From: Patescibacteria group bacterium
Lineage (GTDB): Bacteria > Patescibacteriota > Minisyncoccia > Minisyncoccales > UBA5738
Direction of reading: 5' to 3'
DNA: 33,632 nt
Assembly (NCBI GenBank): GCA_022710775.1
Contig: JAKLGH010000011.1
Span: 1 to 33,632 of the forward strand
Shown: positions 22,427 to 30,557 of the stretch, in pieces
Numbering within the stretch: position 1 is the first letter of the stretch
Layout: every line of letters starts with the position of its first letter
Notes under the pieces: model-generated
The model's database searches: none
What the model was told of the DNA's origin: nothing
Seen by the model: the letters and a program-made list of their open reading frames with translations, nothing else
Program-made: the position numbers and the translations under genes

Positions 22427-22753
22427 CTATTGAGGCAAAGCGGCAGATTTTTGCTCCGCTGGCCGGCGCGCTTCCCTTTCGGTGATCAGACGGTATGGAC
22501 TGCCTTCTTCGCCAGCCCGCTGGCCGGCGGCCGCCATCTTCCCTCTATCTAAAGCCTCGTGTTTAACAAATACGGCGATCCATTCCTCAAAAGGCGTTAA
22601 GGTTTTGCCTTTGGCTAGTAAGTCCTGGGCTAGCGCATCAAGATCATGGTTGTTCAGCCCGGCAACCGCCTCAGCCGCAGAGATCATTCCGCCGATTCGA
22701 TTAATATTCCGCAAGTCCTTCCAAATCCTTTTTCTTTTAGCATTAGTGTCCAT
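22427..22753 (-). CDS. hypothetical protein, 108 aa
   Basis: No family recognised. The start is the ATG at 22753 (MDTNAKRKRIWKDL), because GGAGGT (22767-22762) lies 8 nt upstream; the frame extends 6 codons further without support. The protein is soluble-looking, with a helical middle (ISAAEAVAGLNNHDLDALAQ) and a polar C-terminal tail (EREARRPAEQKSAALPQ). Monocistronic, with a candidate promoter at 22774-22802. Nothing points to a function. Confidence 0.7.
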   Translation of the reverse strand: MDTNAKRKRIWKDLRNINRIGGMISAAEAVAGLNNHDLDALAQDLLAKGKTLTPFEEWIAVFVKHEALDRGKMAAAGQRAGEEGSPYRLITEREARRPAEQKSAALPQ

Positions 22754-22773
22754 TGTTAAAGACCTCCGCAATC

Positions 22774-22802
22774 AATTTATCTTGGAATCACTTTTAAAAC
22801 AA
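22774..22802 (-). promoter_or_regulatory. promoter of the 22427-22753 gene
   Basis: Minus-strand TTGTTT (22802-22797) and TAAATT (22779-22774), 17-nt spacer. The predicted start near 22767 coincides with the first base of the Shine-Dalgarno sequence, giving a leader of about 14 nt. Confidence 0.5.
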
Positions 22803-22807
22803 GAGTA

Positions 22808-22835
22808 AAAAAACGAGACTGATAAAAGCAGTCTC
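22808..22835 (-). terminator. terminator of the 22834-23112 gene, overlapping its stop
   Basis: GAGACTG (22815-22821) pairs with CAGTCTC (22829-22835), 7 bp perfect, with a TTTTTT run on the minus strand. The TGA stop (22836-22834) is shared with the 5' arm of the stem. Confidence 0.85.
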
Positions 22836-23112
22836 ATGGTTCCAAATAAGAAATCTCTTCGATCTCCATCAGCTCGATCTCAAAGCTGTCGAAAAAACGC
22901 CTTACGCTTTTTTTGCCGTCCGTTTCAAATATTTCCGGACCGCACTGCCCCATGCTCACGATCCCGCCCCAAAGGACATACCGCTTTGTTTCCCTGGCTG
23001 ACCAGTCGTAATATAAAATATCTAACTGCCGAAGATTCACTTCTTGGGGCAAGGCCGCGACGATTTCGCGCGTGGAAGCGTATTTTGCTTTGTTAAAACA
23101 TATCATTCTCAA
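22834..23112 (-). CDS. hypothetical protein, about 92 aa
   Basis: No family recognised. The open frame reaches an ATG at 23145, but GGAGG (23124-23120) stands 7 nt before an in-frame TTG at 23112, with an ATG two codons later, so initiation at 23112 or 23106 is preferred. The product has a hydrophobic beginning (MICFNKAKYASTREIVAALP), an aromatic beta-like middle (LDILYYDWSARETKRYVLWG) and an acidic C-terminus. No signal peptide in the shorter form. Probably monocistronic. Confidence 0.65.
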   Translation of the reverse strand: MRMICFNKAKYASTREIVAALPQEVNLRQLDILYYDWSARETKRYVLWGGIVSMGQCGPEIFETDGKKSVRRFFDSFEIELMEIEEISYLEP

Positions 23113-23214
23113 CGATTTGCCTCCGGATAACCTTATACAGAACATAAAGAACAGTGCTGTTTAGATATTCATAGCTCAATTTCTCCCAGCCGTAAAATAT
23201 TGGCCTTAACTGCC

Positions 23215-23241
23215 AAAAAGGGATGCCGCAGGCACCCCTTT
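23215..23241 (-). terminator. terminator of the 23262-25217 gene
   Basis: AAAGGG-A-TGCC (23217-23227) pairs with GGCA-C-CCCTTT (23231-23241), a 10-bp stem with one A-C mismatch; five T residues follow on the minus strand. Confidence 0.8.
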
Positions 23242-23261
23242 AAATCGTTTTATATCTGAAT

Positions 23262-25217
23262 TTAAACAGTCATCATCAGCAATTTGACCGCCAGCCAGGA
23301 AATAGCCAAGAACAGCAGCGAGAAGAAAACAATATACAGCTTCCGGCTCTGGCCTTTCTTACGCATCGTCCAGGTTGAATAGCCTTTTGCTTCCAATTCG
23401 GCGAACAGCGGCGCATCTTCGTACCTGACCCGCGACGCCAGCCATCCGAAAAATACGATGATCAGCGGAAAATACAAATTAAGCGCCGAAAACGGGCTGT
23501 AATAGTATCCGTAAGAATAATTGCCTGAAGTGAATATGTTATAGGCTATTATGAATGCCGCAAAATAAAACAGGATCTGGGCGGTTTTTCTTTTCCATAC
23601 ATAGCCTTTCTGTTTAAGCTTGTCCATCAAATCGGCCTCTTCCTGCTCCGATTTTTTGGGTAAAACATAAAAAGTGGCCACGATCAAACCAATAATCGAC
23701 AAACAGTTGGACACTCCCAGAAGCAGAAGCTTTCCGATATTGGTTCTCAAGTCCTTGAGCAAAGCCAGTCCGGCAAGCAAACCGGCCAAAACAGAGCAAA
23801 GAATCAAAAGAATGACCGAGATGGCTAGAGGATGGGTAGCGACAAGCGTTGCGTAAACAGTCTTAGCCGGTGCGGAATTTTCGATCCAAAGATCATCGGT
23901 AAGGTATTTTGAGGGCGGATTGATTTCGATCTTGGTGTAACCGGTCGCTTTGTTCGTTCCAAAAAAATCATTATTGCTTTGTCCGCCGTTAAACCGGGCA
24001 TTGGTATAATAGCTGACTTTTGAAAAATTCTTGATGCCTTCGAACAATTCCGGAGTAACATGGCCTACAACTTTAATCGTGGCCGGCACTATTTTGCTTT
24101 CATAAACGCTGGTTGGAAGCAGGGGGAAATAAATCTTGTTGGTCGGAAACATCACCAACACCCCTTTAACCCGCTGCCTGGCCGGAACAATAGGATGGTT
24201 CGGATACGGATTCGGATATAAAGACGGCGGCGTCATGCTGTCGCTGGAATCGGGCATTACGTTGCCATACGCATCATCATCGGCCATTTCTTCGACCAGT
24301 CCCATATTTCTGGCCAAGGAAAATAATTCTTTTAAAGCCGGGTTGCCCGCGAACGATTGCAGATAGTCAACCGTAGTTTCCAAATTCATAGCTACCGAGC
24401 CGTCCCCGGCGCGCCGAGCTCCGATCGCAGGATATTTCGCAGTCATACTTACCAGCATGTCTTGAAGTTCCGGAGCCAAAAGAAGTTTGCGCAATGAGCT
24501 TTCCGAATAGTCCTTTAAAACCTGGTCTCCGGCAGTTTTTACCGTTTCCTGTTTGTTTATCCAGGAAGCAACGAAAGAAAAATCTTTTCCAATGTAGCTG
24601 TCCAATACCGGAACCATGCCCGCTTCGATCTTTAATCCCTTCTCTTTAAAGTAATTATATAATCCATCGGCGGTCTTAGCCGTAATAATCTCGGTGGTCA
24701 TGCCTTCCTTGTCCAAGCTTTCGTAGACAACAACGTCCTGTAAAGCGGAATTGCCGGAAACCGGCATCGAAAGGCTCGATTTTAGTCCGGAATCCATTTC
24801 ATAGGAGCCGTAGTAGTTCCTTTGCCTGAAAAACAACGGATAAACCTGGCTGCCATAAAGAAAGTCTTTAGCGCTGGATAAGCTTGTTTTAGCCTTTCCC
24901 GAAACTTCTTCCCCGTTCATTCTCGGAAACTCTGTGGCGATATCAATTACCACTTTGGCCGGATCGGCCGGTACCGGAAAAAGCCAGATCGCGTCTTTAT
25001 CCGCCGCGACGCCCATTTTTACCCCGACGATCATTTTCTGCAAACCATTCTGATAATTGATATATGCCTGCTGGTCGCCTTCATCGGAATAATCCCAACG
25101 GTCGGAATAAGGATCGGGCTTTACAATGATCATACCGTCCGCGCTAGCCGATAAAACGCCCGACAAAGAAAACAATAGCGCCAAAGATAAAACAGCGAAC
25201 CGTTTTTTTATTTTCAT
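23262..25217 (-). CDS. secreted/membrane protein, DUF2330-like
   Basis: A 651-residue protein with a clear signal peptide (FAVLSLALLFSLSGVLSASA, about residues 7-26) and a mature N-terminus DGMIIVKPDPYSD followed by QQAYINYQNGLQKMIVGVKM, which recalls the DUF2330 family; I assign this tentatively. The ectodomain of about 430 residues is followed by about five membrane helices (two from LAISVILLILCSVLAGLLAG, then three in the last 120 residues), leaving a cytoplasmic Lys-rich loop. Function unknown; possibly an envelope sensor or stress protein. Monocistronic, with a promoter and possible operator at 25260-25304 and a hairpin just before the start codon. Confidence 0.75.
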   Translation of the reverse strand: MKIKKRFAVLSLALLFSLSGVLSASADGMIIVKPDPYSDRWDYSDEGDQQAYINYQNGLQKMIVGVKMGVAADKDAIWLFPVPADPAKVVIDIATEFPRMNGEEVSGKAKTSLSSAKDFLYGSQVYPLFFRQRNYYGSYEMDSGLKSSLSMPVSGNSALQDVVVYESLDKEGMTTEIITAKTADGLYNYFKEKGLKIEAGMVPVLDSYIGKDFSFVASWINKQETVKTAGDQVLKDYSESSLRKLLLAPELQDMLVSMTAKYPAIGARRAGDGSVAMNLETTVDYLQSFAGNPALKELFSLARNMGLVEEMADDDAYGNVMPDSSDSMTPPSLYPNPYPNHPIVPARQRVKGVLVMFPTNKIYFPLLPTSVYESKIVPATIKVVGHVTPELFEGIKNFSKVSYYTNARFNGGQSNNDFFGTNKATGYTKIEINPPSKYLTDDLWIENSAPAKTVYATLVATHPLAISVILLILCSVLAGLLAGLALLKDLRTNIGKLLLLGVSNCLSIIGLIVATFYVLPKKSEQEEADLMDKLKQKGYVWKRKTAQILFYFAAFIIAYNIFTSGNYSYGYYYSPFSALNLYFPLIIVFFGWLASRVRYEDAPLFAELEAKGYSTWTMRKKGQSRKLYIVFFSLLFLAISWLAVKLLMMTV

Positions 25218-25224
25218 AAATTTT

Positions 25225-25241
25225 TGCGGCTAACCGCCGCA
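25225..25241 (-). promoter_or_regulatory. 5' UTR hairpin ahead of the DUF2330-like gene
   Basis: TGCGGC pairs with GCCGCA over 6 bp with a 5-nt loop, ending 7 nt upstream of the ATG. No T tract, so not a terminator; it could modulate ribosome access. The message lacks a Shine-Dalgarno. Confidence 0.4.
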
Positions 25242-25259
25242 GTTTCTTGCTTGAGATTT

Positions 25260-25304
25260 ATTTGCCGTTTAAGATATTATACCGGCAAATCAAGAAGAGT
25301 TAAA
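25260..25304 (-). promoter_or_regulatory. promoter with flanking inverted repeat for the DUF2330-like gene
   Basis: Minus-strand TATAAT (25281-25276) preceded at 17 nt by TTTAAC (25304-25299). An 8-bp inverted repeat, ATTTGCCG (25260-25267) and CGGCAAAT (25283-25290), brackets the -10 element with arms 23 bp apart centre to centre, about two helical turns, as expected for a dimeric repressor site. Confidence 0.55.
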
Positions 25305-25340
25305 GAGTGTGACAGCGTTTTTCCGGATTATGAAAACCGC

Positions 25341-25360
25341 AAAAAACTTCAAAAAACTTC
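25341..25360. repeat. tandem direct repeat of AAAAAACTTC
   Basis: Two exact adjacent copies of a 10-mer in the AT-rich gap between the thiouridylase-like gene and the DUF2330-like promoter. The palindrome AAAAACCGGTTTTT at 25378-25391, overlapping the stop of the upstream gene, may be its terminator. Confidence 0.5.
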
Positions 25361-25389
25361 AAAACCATAAAAAATTAAAAACCGGTTTT

Positions 25390-26328
25390 TTAACGCCTCT
25401 CTATTTCGATTCTAGGGTCTTTTGGCGTTTTCTTTGAATATTTGGCCAAATAAGATCTCCCTATCGCCTCTAAGTCCGGCTCCGATAATTTTTTTCCCAA
25501 ATTCCTCACTAAAACAGCCGGGCCGGGGAAATTTCCGGGAGAAAATACCGTATCTCCGGCTTTGGCCAATGCCGGAAGAATCTCGGATTCTGCTTTGTCG
25601 CGGGCAACAACAACTAAAGCTTGTTTTTCAAAAAAAATCCGGCCGCTCTTTAAAGCCAGAACGTCATTCCCGTCAAGATCAGGGTTGATCTTAAGCGCGC
25701 AAGCCAGTTTGTCGCCATAATCTTTTTCGCAAAGGATACAGCCGCCGGACGGCTGGGGAATTTCTTTGATTTTTAATTTATCCGCCAGTTCCAGCTGGCG
25801 CTTGCGCGACCGGCCCGATATGGCTTCTAATTTTTCACGGTTGACCAATCCGCTGGTCTCCGCCTCGGTCGCAGGCAATAATTTGGCCGACAACGGCCTT
25901 AATAGTTTTCCGGCCAATCCGGATTCTTTCTCAATCAAAGCAAGGGACTTTTTGTTTTGGGACATCGGCCGTTCTTCCAGCACTTCTCCGGTGGCAATAA
26001 GATCAAAACCTTCCTTTTCCATTATTTCTCTCGCTTTAAGCAGCATCAATAAATGGCAGTCGATGCAAGGATTGATAGCGGCACCCCGGCCGAATTTGGG
26101 TTTTTTTACGATTTTAAGCTGGTCATCGGAAAAATCGATAACCCTTAAAGGCAAACCCAGATAGTCCGACGCTTTTTGAGCCGCATCGGGGCAGAAAAAA
26201 TAACTTTTAAAACAAAGCGGGGAAACTTTAATCCCTTGTTCCATTAATATTCTTGCCGCAAGAATTGAATCCAATCCGCCCGACATCAAAAGAATAACTC
26301 TTGCGGTTTTACCTTTTTTCCTTTCCAT
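25390..26328 (-). CDS. PP-loop tRNA thiouridylase-like protein with NFACT-R-like C-terminus
   Basis: A 312-residue protein. The N-terminal domain has the ATP-pyrophosphatase PP-loop SGGLDS (residues 16-21) and two Cys pairs, C88-x2-C91 (NPCIDCH) and C197-x2-C200 (GGCILC), as in MnmA/TrmU- or ThiI-related thiolation enzymes. The last 85 residues (ALKSGRIFFEKQALVVVARD onward) resemble the NFACT-R_2 RNA-binding domain found fused to such enzymes. It is therefore likely to thiolate uridine in tRNA, probably with an iron-sulfur cluster or disulfide chemistry via the Cys pairs. It is not MnmA itself. Its ATG overlaps the end of the NUDIX gene by 20 nt. Confidence 0.8.
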   Translation of the reverse strand: MERKKGKTARVILLMSGGLDSILAARILMEQGIKVSPLCFKSYFFCPDAAQKASDYLGLPLRVIDFSDDQLKIVKKPKFGRGAAINPCIDCHLLMLLKAREIMEKEGFDLIATGEVLEERPMSQNKKSLALIEKESGLAGKLLRPLSAKLLPATEAETSGLVNREKLEAISGRSRKRQLELADKLKIKEIPQPSGGCILCEKDYGDKLACALKINPDLDGNDVLALKSGRIFFEKQALVVVARDKAESEILPALAKAGDTVFSPGNFPGPAVLVRNLGKKLSEPDLEAIGRSYLAKYSKKTPKDPRIEIERR

Positions 26329-26770
26329 TGCCGTAATTTTTCGCCAAAAGCAGGTTTGCTTTCGTTAATATTTTTTTCGAGTTGGAAAAAGAAAGCGATT
26401 TGCGGGCTTCATTGAATTCCAACCAATCAAAACCAGTGTGCTCTGAAGATATTTTCACTTCAGCCGTTTCGGTCCTGGCGAGATAAAAAGAAACTATCTT
26501 AAAAATTTTTTTTTCGCCAACAACAAAAAAATATTTGATCGTCTCCCGAAAACCTTTGGCAATCTTAAGGTCGCTGATCCCGGTTTCTTCCGCCACTTCC
26601 CGCCTCATTGCCTCGACATCGCTTTCGCCCGGTTCCAAGTGTCCTTTCGGGAAATCGCAATAATCCTTTTTGGCGCGATGGCTAAGCGCAGGGTAACGCA
26701 AAAGCAGATAATAGATCTTATCCCCGGCTTTCCGGTAAATCACCGCTCCCGCTGAAATTTCTCTGGGCAT
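26309..26770 (-). CDS. NUDIX hydrolase, diadenosine-tetraphosphatase-like
   Basis: A 153-residue enzyme with a full NUDIX box at residues 43-65: G43-x5-E49-x7-R57-E58-x2-E61-E62-x-G64. The preceding KKDYCDFPKGHLEPGES and the N-terminal REISAGAVIYRK are typical of asymmetric bis(5'-nucleosyl)-tetraphosphatases, which remove Ap4A; other nucleoside-diphosphate derivatives are possible. It lies 20 nt downstream of the anchored orphan gene and overlaps the thiouridylase-like gene, so the three are in one unit. No Shine-Dalgarno. Confidence 0.9.
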   Translation of the reverse strand: MPREISAGAVIYRKAGDKIYYLLLRYPALSHRAKKDYCDFPKGHLEPGESDVEAMRREVAEETGISDLKIAKGFRETIKYFFVVGEKKIFKIVSFYLARTETAEVKISSEHTGFDWLEFNEARKSLSFSNSKKILTKANLLLAKNYGNGKEKR

Positions 26771-26790
26771 TTCTTTGTTTTCGTCGAAAA

Positions 26791-27342
26791 TTAATAATCC
26801 CCGTTCCTTATCAACGGCTCACCGGAAAAAACCAGCGTTGCCAGGCTTTTCTTTGCGGCACCATCGATCATCTCCCAGGGATAAGCGGATGTTTTCACTA
26901 AAACCAGCGCTTTTCTTTTTTCAAGGTAAATCCGGCAAGCATCGGCATAAACGCATCCGATCGAGCCCGTCTCCCCGTTCTGCGAAAAACCGATCCCGCC
27001 AAAACCTAAAGATTCGGCTTCAAAAATATCAATAGTAAAGAAAAGCTCCGGGCTTGCTTCGGTTCCCGCTTTTTGGACCAATATTTCTTTCATCGCCCCT
27101 TCCGCGACCGGATGACCAAAATTTTCTATCACCGCGAAGCCTTGCGGATATTTGAACTGAAAGCCAAAATCCTGATCGATATAAGTTTTCCATCCTTCCA
27201 CATCCTTGGCAGCCAGAGGCTTGATAGACACTTCCCGATTAAACGATTTCGCCAAACTCCACCATAAACCGGGCCAGACAATATAAATAATTACGGTTCC
27301 GGCAAGAGCCGCGGCAATGATTAATTTCCTTTTTTTATCCAT
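26791..27342 (-). CDS. membrane-anchored hypothetical protein (PsbP-like pattern)
   Basis: A 183-residue protein with an N-terminal anchor (LIIAAALAGTVIIYIVWPGL) and a soluble exterior domain beginning WKTYIDQDFGFQFKYPQGFA. The phrase 'Y-x-D-x-x-x-G-F-x-F-x-Y-P' followed by an alternating beta pattern is common among small anchored orphan proteins of Patescibacteria, and resembles PsbP-like folds. Two Cys residues near GSIGCVYADACRIYLE may form a disulfide. Function unknown. Second gene after polX, 49 nt downstream of it; a doubled ATGTGTCTTTT lies in the gap. Confidence 0.7.
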   Translation of the reverse strand: MDKKRKLIIAAALAGTVIIYIVWPGLWWSLAKSFNREVSIKPLAAKDVEGWKTYIDQDFGFQFKYPQGFAVIENFGHPVAEGAMKEILVQKAGTEASPELFFTIDIFEAESLGFGGIGFSQNGETGSIGCVYADACRIYLEKRKALVLVKTSAYPWEMIDGAAKKSLATLVFSGEPLIRNGDY

Positions 27343-27357
27343 TTTAATATTAATCTT

Positions 27358-27380
27358 ATGTGTCTTTTATGTGTCTTTTA
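27358..27380. repeat. doubled ATGTGTCTTTT in the polX downstream gap
   Basis: Two adjacent copies of TTATGTGTCTTT form a short tandem repeat between polX and the anchored orphan gene. Probably replication slippage; no function is apparent. Confidence 0.5.
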
Positions 27381-27391
27381 TATTTCTGTTG

Positions 27392-29140
27392 CTAATCTTT
27401 TTTAAAGCATTCCAGCAATAACTGCAATGGCTGAGCATTAACGATATCCCCGATTTCCGCCCAGCCACGCCTAGCTTGGGCAATGCCAAACTCAATGAAC
27501 CGCAGCTGGTCTGCCGAATGGGCGTCGGTATTGATTGCCATTTTCACTCCCGCAGCTTTCGCCCGCCGGATGTTAAGATCATTCAGATCAAGCCGCGCCG
27601 GACAGGAATTGATTTCCAATATGGTACCCGTTTTTTTTGCCGTTTCAAGCAGCTGGTCAAAATCTGCCGGATACTCATCGCGCTGTTTCAAAATCCTGCC
27701 GGTCGGATGGGAAATAATATCAATGTTTGGATTCTCCATGGCTCTTATTATCCGCCTGGTCATAGCGGGCTTCTCCATTTTCATATTTGAATGCACCCCG
27801 GCAATAGCAAAATCCAATTTTCTCAAAGCCTCGTTTGTTATATCGATCGAACCGTCAGGCATAATGTTGGCCTCGCATCCTTTCAAGACCCTGAAATCGG
27901 AACCTTCGGATAAAAATCTCTTATTCAGCTTATCGATATGGCTGTTCCTTTTTTCCAAACCCGCTTCATCCAAGCCGTGCTCGATCTTTAAAAACTTGGT
28001 ATGGTCGGCAATCCCGACATATCGGTATCCGCGAGCCATAGCCGCGGCCGCCAGCTCCTCGATCGAATCGGAACCGCCGTCCCAATCAGAATGGCAGTGC
28101 AAATCGCCAAAAATTTCATCATAGCCTATGATCTTGGGAAGCAACCCGTCTTTGGCTGCTTTAACCTCGCCCTGGTTCTCCCGCATTTCCGGAGGAATAT
28201 ATTGCAAACCAAGCAATTTATATATTTCCTCTTCGTTCCGCCCGGCGATCATTTCCTTGCCGCGAAACAAACCATATTCCGAAAGCTTTAATCCCTTGTC
28301 CTGGGCAATGCGCCGAAGCGCCACGTTATGGTCCTTGGAACCGGTAAAATACTGGAGGGCCGCTCCGTACGACCGCGCCGGAAGCACGCGGATGTCCATA
28401 TCAAAACCCTCTTCCATCCGGACCGAGGCCTTAGTACCGCCTTTTCCCCAAACCTTGGCTACTCCGTCGAGCGCCGTAAAAAAATCCATGATGCGCCCGG
28501 CCCCTCCAGGTCCCGCTTTGGGGGAAAGAATGACCAGAAAATCGGCATCGCCGACGGTTTCTTTCATCCGGCGCAGGGATCCGGCCAGCTCGGCTTTCTT
28601 GACCTCGGGCAGCGCTTCCAGTTTTTTTCTCACCTCCCGCACCTTCGGCAGAATATCCCCCAATAAAAGCCTTCCCTTGGAACGTTTTAAAAATTCTATG
28701 CCTTCCAGAATATTTTTTTCCGTTTTCCCGCCAAACCCGAAAAGCGGGGCGATCCGGCGTTCTTTAGCCGCAGCTTCCACTTCCGCCACCGTCCTTACGC
28801 CTAATTTTTCATAAAGAAATTTGGCGCGCCTGGGGCCCATGCCTTCGATCGCTATAATTTCTTCAAGGTTGACCGGCAAGGTTTTTTTCAGCTTTTCATG
28901 ATATCCGATCTTCCCGGTTTTCAAATACTCTTCGATCTTTTCGGCAATGCTTAAACCTACGCCGGGAATATTTTTTAACGCTTTAATACCGCCATTGGCG
29001 TAAACTTCGGAAATATTTTCCTCCATGGTTTCCAAAGCGATCGCCGCTTTGCGGTAAGCGAAAGGCTTGAAAGCGATGTGGTCAGCTTCCAGGAAATCGG
29101 AAATTTCGTTAAAGATTTTCGCAAGCTCCTGGTTTTTCAT
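27392..29140 (-). CDS. polX: DNA polymerase X with PHP domain
   Basis: Gap-filling polymerase with 3'-5' exonuclease activity, acting in base-excision repair and end repair. Domain order over 582 residues: N-terminal 8-kDa-like region with helix-hairpin-helix motifs (IPGVGLSIAEKIEEYLKTGK, then IEGMGPRRAKFLYEKLGV), the polymerase palm with G187-S188 and metal ligands D198 and D200 in AGSLRRMKETVGDADFLV, a third Asp at about 249 in FDMDIRV, and a C-terminal PHP domain from about residue 340 (DLHCHSDWDGG, GIADHT, SHPTGR, NTDAHSADQL). All PHP metal-ligand motifs are present. Follows the MFS gene by 6 nt. Confidence 0.96.
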   Translation of the reverse strand: MKNQELAKIFNEISDFLEADHIAFKPFAYRKAAIALETMEENISEVYANGGIKALKNIPGVGLSIAEKIEEYLKTGKIGYHEKLKKTLPVNLEEIIAIEGMGPRRAKFLYEKLGVRTVAEVEAAAKERRIAPLFGFGGKTEKNILEGIEFLKRSKGRLLLGDILPKVREVRKKLEALPEVKKAELAGSLRRMKETVGDADFLVILSPKAGPGGAGRIMDFFTALDGVAKVWGKGGTKASVRMEEGFDMDIRVLPARSYGAALQYFTGSKDHNVALRRIAQDKGLKLSEYGLFRGKEMIAGRNEEEIYKLLGLQYIPPEMRENQGEVKAAKDGLLPKIIGYDEIFGDLHCHSDWDGGSDSIEELAAAAMARGYRYVGIADHTKFLKIEHGLDEAGLEKRNSHIDKLNKRFLSEGSDFRVLKGCEANIMPDGSIDITNEALRKLDFAIAGVHSNMKMEKPAMTRRIIRAMENPNIDIISHPTGRILKQRDEYPADFDQLLETAKKTGTILEINSCPARLDLNDLNIRRAKAAGVKMAINTDAHSADQLRFIEFGIAQARRGWAEIGDIVNAQPLQLLLECFKKD

Positions 29141-29146
29141 AACGCG

Positions 29147-29797
29147 TTAAGTAGGACCCTCCCCGCCTTTTTGGATCAAATCTCGAAAATTAAAATAAAG
29201 TCCCCGCCCAACCTTCTTTTCCATGTCATTCTTAAGCAGAAAAAGAATAAATGATCCGGCTAAGCCAAGCAGCCCAACGAACAAAAACACCGTTTTAAAA
29301 CCAAACATCCCGGCCAGCCAGCTGCCGGCCAGCGCGCTCACCCCCGTTCCGATGCCGACCGAAGTGGCGTCCAAACCCCACTCGGTCGCTTCCCGGCCTT
29401 TATCGATATGCCGGGTAAAAAGCGCCGACCAGCCCGTGAAATTGGCAACCATAGCCACGGCGTGAAAAGCCTGCAGCAAATACAGGTGCCACGGCTTAAC
29501 CGCGAAAATAAACCCAAACGATACCAAGGAAGCCGCGAATAATCCGGCAGTCATAAAATAATAATTAATTTTTTCATTTCCCACGCTGTCGAGATAAATA
29601 CCCAGCGGCACTCTCAAAACCGAAAGCAATATCCAGTAAATGGCGGTTGCCATCCCAACAACCAATTCGCTGCCTCCGTCGATCTGCTTAACCACGTAAA
29701 TAGCCAGGATCGGGGAAACCAGGCCCCAACCGCTCCAGAAGACAAAATCGCTGATCAAAAGCCATTTTATAACCCGGTTTATTTTTATATTGAACAT
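29147..29797 (-). CDS. half-size MFS transporter-like protein, six helices
   Basis: A 216-residue membrane protein matching the N-terminal half of major-facilitator transporters: about six helices, with the MFS motif A-like loop between helices 2 and 3 (LRVPLGIYLDSVGNEKINYY), and a polar C-terminal tail (FNFRDLIQKGGEGPT). There is no second half: the frame ends cleanly and polX begins 6 nt later. Possible readings are a functional homodimer of half-transporters, as seen among compact genomes, or a truncated relic. No frameshift is evident. Substrate unknown. First gene of the cluster with polX. Confidence 0.8.
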   Translation of the reverse strand: MFNIKINRVIKWLLISDFVFWSGWGLVSPILAIYVVKQIDGGSELVVGMATAIYWILLSVLRVPLGIYLDSVGNEKINYYFMTAGLFAASLVSFGFIFAVKPWHLYLLQAFHAVAMVANFTGWSALFTRHIDKGREATEWGLDATSVGIGTGVSALAGSWLAGMFGFKTVFLFVGLLGLAGSFILFLLKNDMEKKVGRGLYFNFRDLIQKGGEGPT

Positions 29798-29976
29798 GTC
29801 TTCAATGATTATTGGATTTTTTGCTAATCAGGCAAACGTTTAAAATCGGAACGGCGAAAAACCTTGATCAAAGCTAACAGGTCTTTGACCGCTCCAGATT
29901 CTTACTCGATTGCGGCAATACCGCGGATTAAACCAAGATTATTCCATCATAGCTGAAATATTGTATTTATTTAATA
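29798..29976. other. divergent intergenic region, no gene seen
   Basis: Between the half-MFS gene and the plus-strand orphan gene. No ORF, RNA or repeat was recognised. A minus-strand promoter for the MFS-polX unit is expected here, but only weak candidates were found. Confidence 0.5.
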
Positions 29977-30005
29977 TTGACTTTTTCAATTATTTTAGTT
30001 AGAAT
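29977..30005 (+). promoter_or_regulatory. promoter of the 30027-30557 gene
   Basis: TTGACT (29977-29982) and TAGAAT (30000-30005) with a 17-nt spacer. The start is predicted at about 30012, so the AGGAGG at 30013-30018 begins at the 5' end of the message; the leader is only about 15 nt. Confidence 0.8.
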
Positions 30006-30026
30006 CCAGGCTAGGAGGAATCCCGA

Positions 30027-30557
30027 ATGGTTGATGGTTTTTTGGTACGCCACAATAAAACCTTGAGAATAATCGCTCTTTGCGCCATAGGCATCGGAAC
30101 GTTCTGCTTGTTTATGGTAGCGCTTTTTGACGCGACTACGGATAAATCGCGTTATGAACGCAACGCCGAGATATTAAAAAAAGAGATATCCCTGGGTCTC
30201 ATCCAGCCAACATTGCTTGCCGATAATATCAACCCCGGCTTGCGGTCGGAAATGGACAACGCACAGACAAGAACGCTGATCTATCTGGTCAACGACACCG
30301 AATGCGGGTTCGCCCTGTATCTGGTCACAACTCCCGCTAGCTTAAGCCAGCGGGCGTCGATCAGCGGAGAACGGATCCCGGGAATAAACGCTTCATCACC
30401 CGCCGGATTCAAACAGATCGGCGGATCGATCGGCGACAATCTGGAACAAACTCCGCAAGTCTACCGATATGTTGATTTAAAACGAGAAAGAGTCATATAT
30501 TACCTTGACTGGTACTCCTCTTCCTGCAATTTCGATTTATTTGAGGCCCGAACTTGA
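30027..30557 (+). CDS. single-pass membrane hypothetical protein
   Basis: A 176-residue protein with a short basic cytoplasmic start (MVDGFLVRHNKTLR), one membrane helix (IIALCAIGIGTFCLFMVALF) and an exterior domain of about 140 residues with two Cys (TECGF and SSSCNF) that could form a disulfide. No family recognised. AGGAGG (30013-30018) lies 8 nt upstream of the ATG. The TGA stop falls in the loop of the terminator at 30547-30570, so the last codons form part of the hairpin. Monocistronic. Confidence 0.75.
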   Translation: MVDGFLVRHNKTLRIIALCAIGIGTFCLFMVALFDATTDKSRYERNAEILKKEISLGLIQPTLLADNINPGLRSEMDNAQTRTLIYLVNDTECGFALYLVTTPASLSQRASISGERIPGINASSPAGFKQIGGSIGDNLEQTPQVYRYVDLKRERVIYYLDWYSSSCNFDLFEART

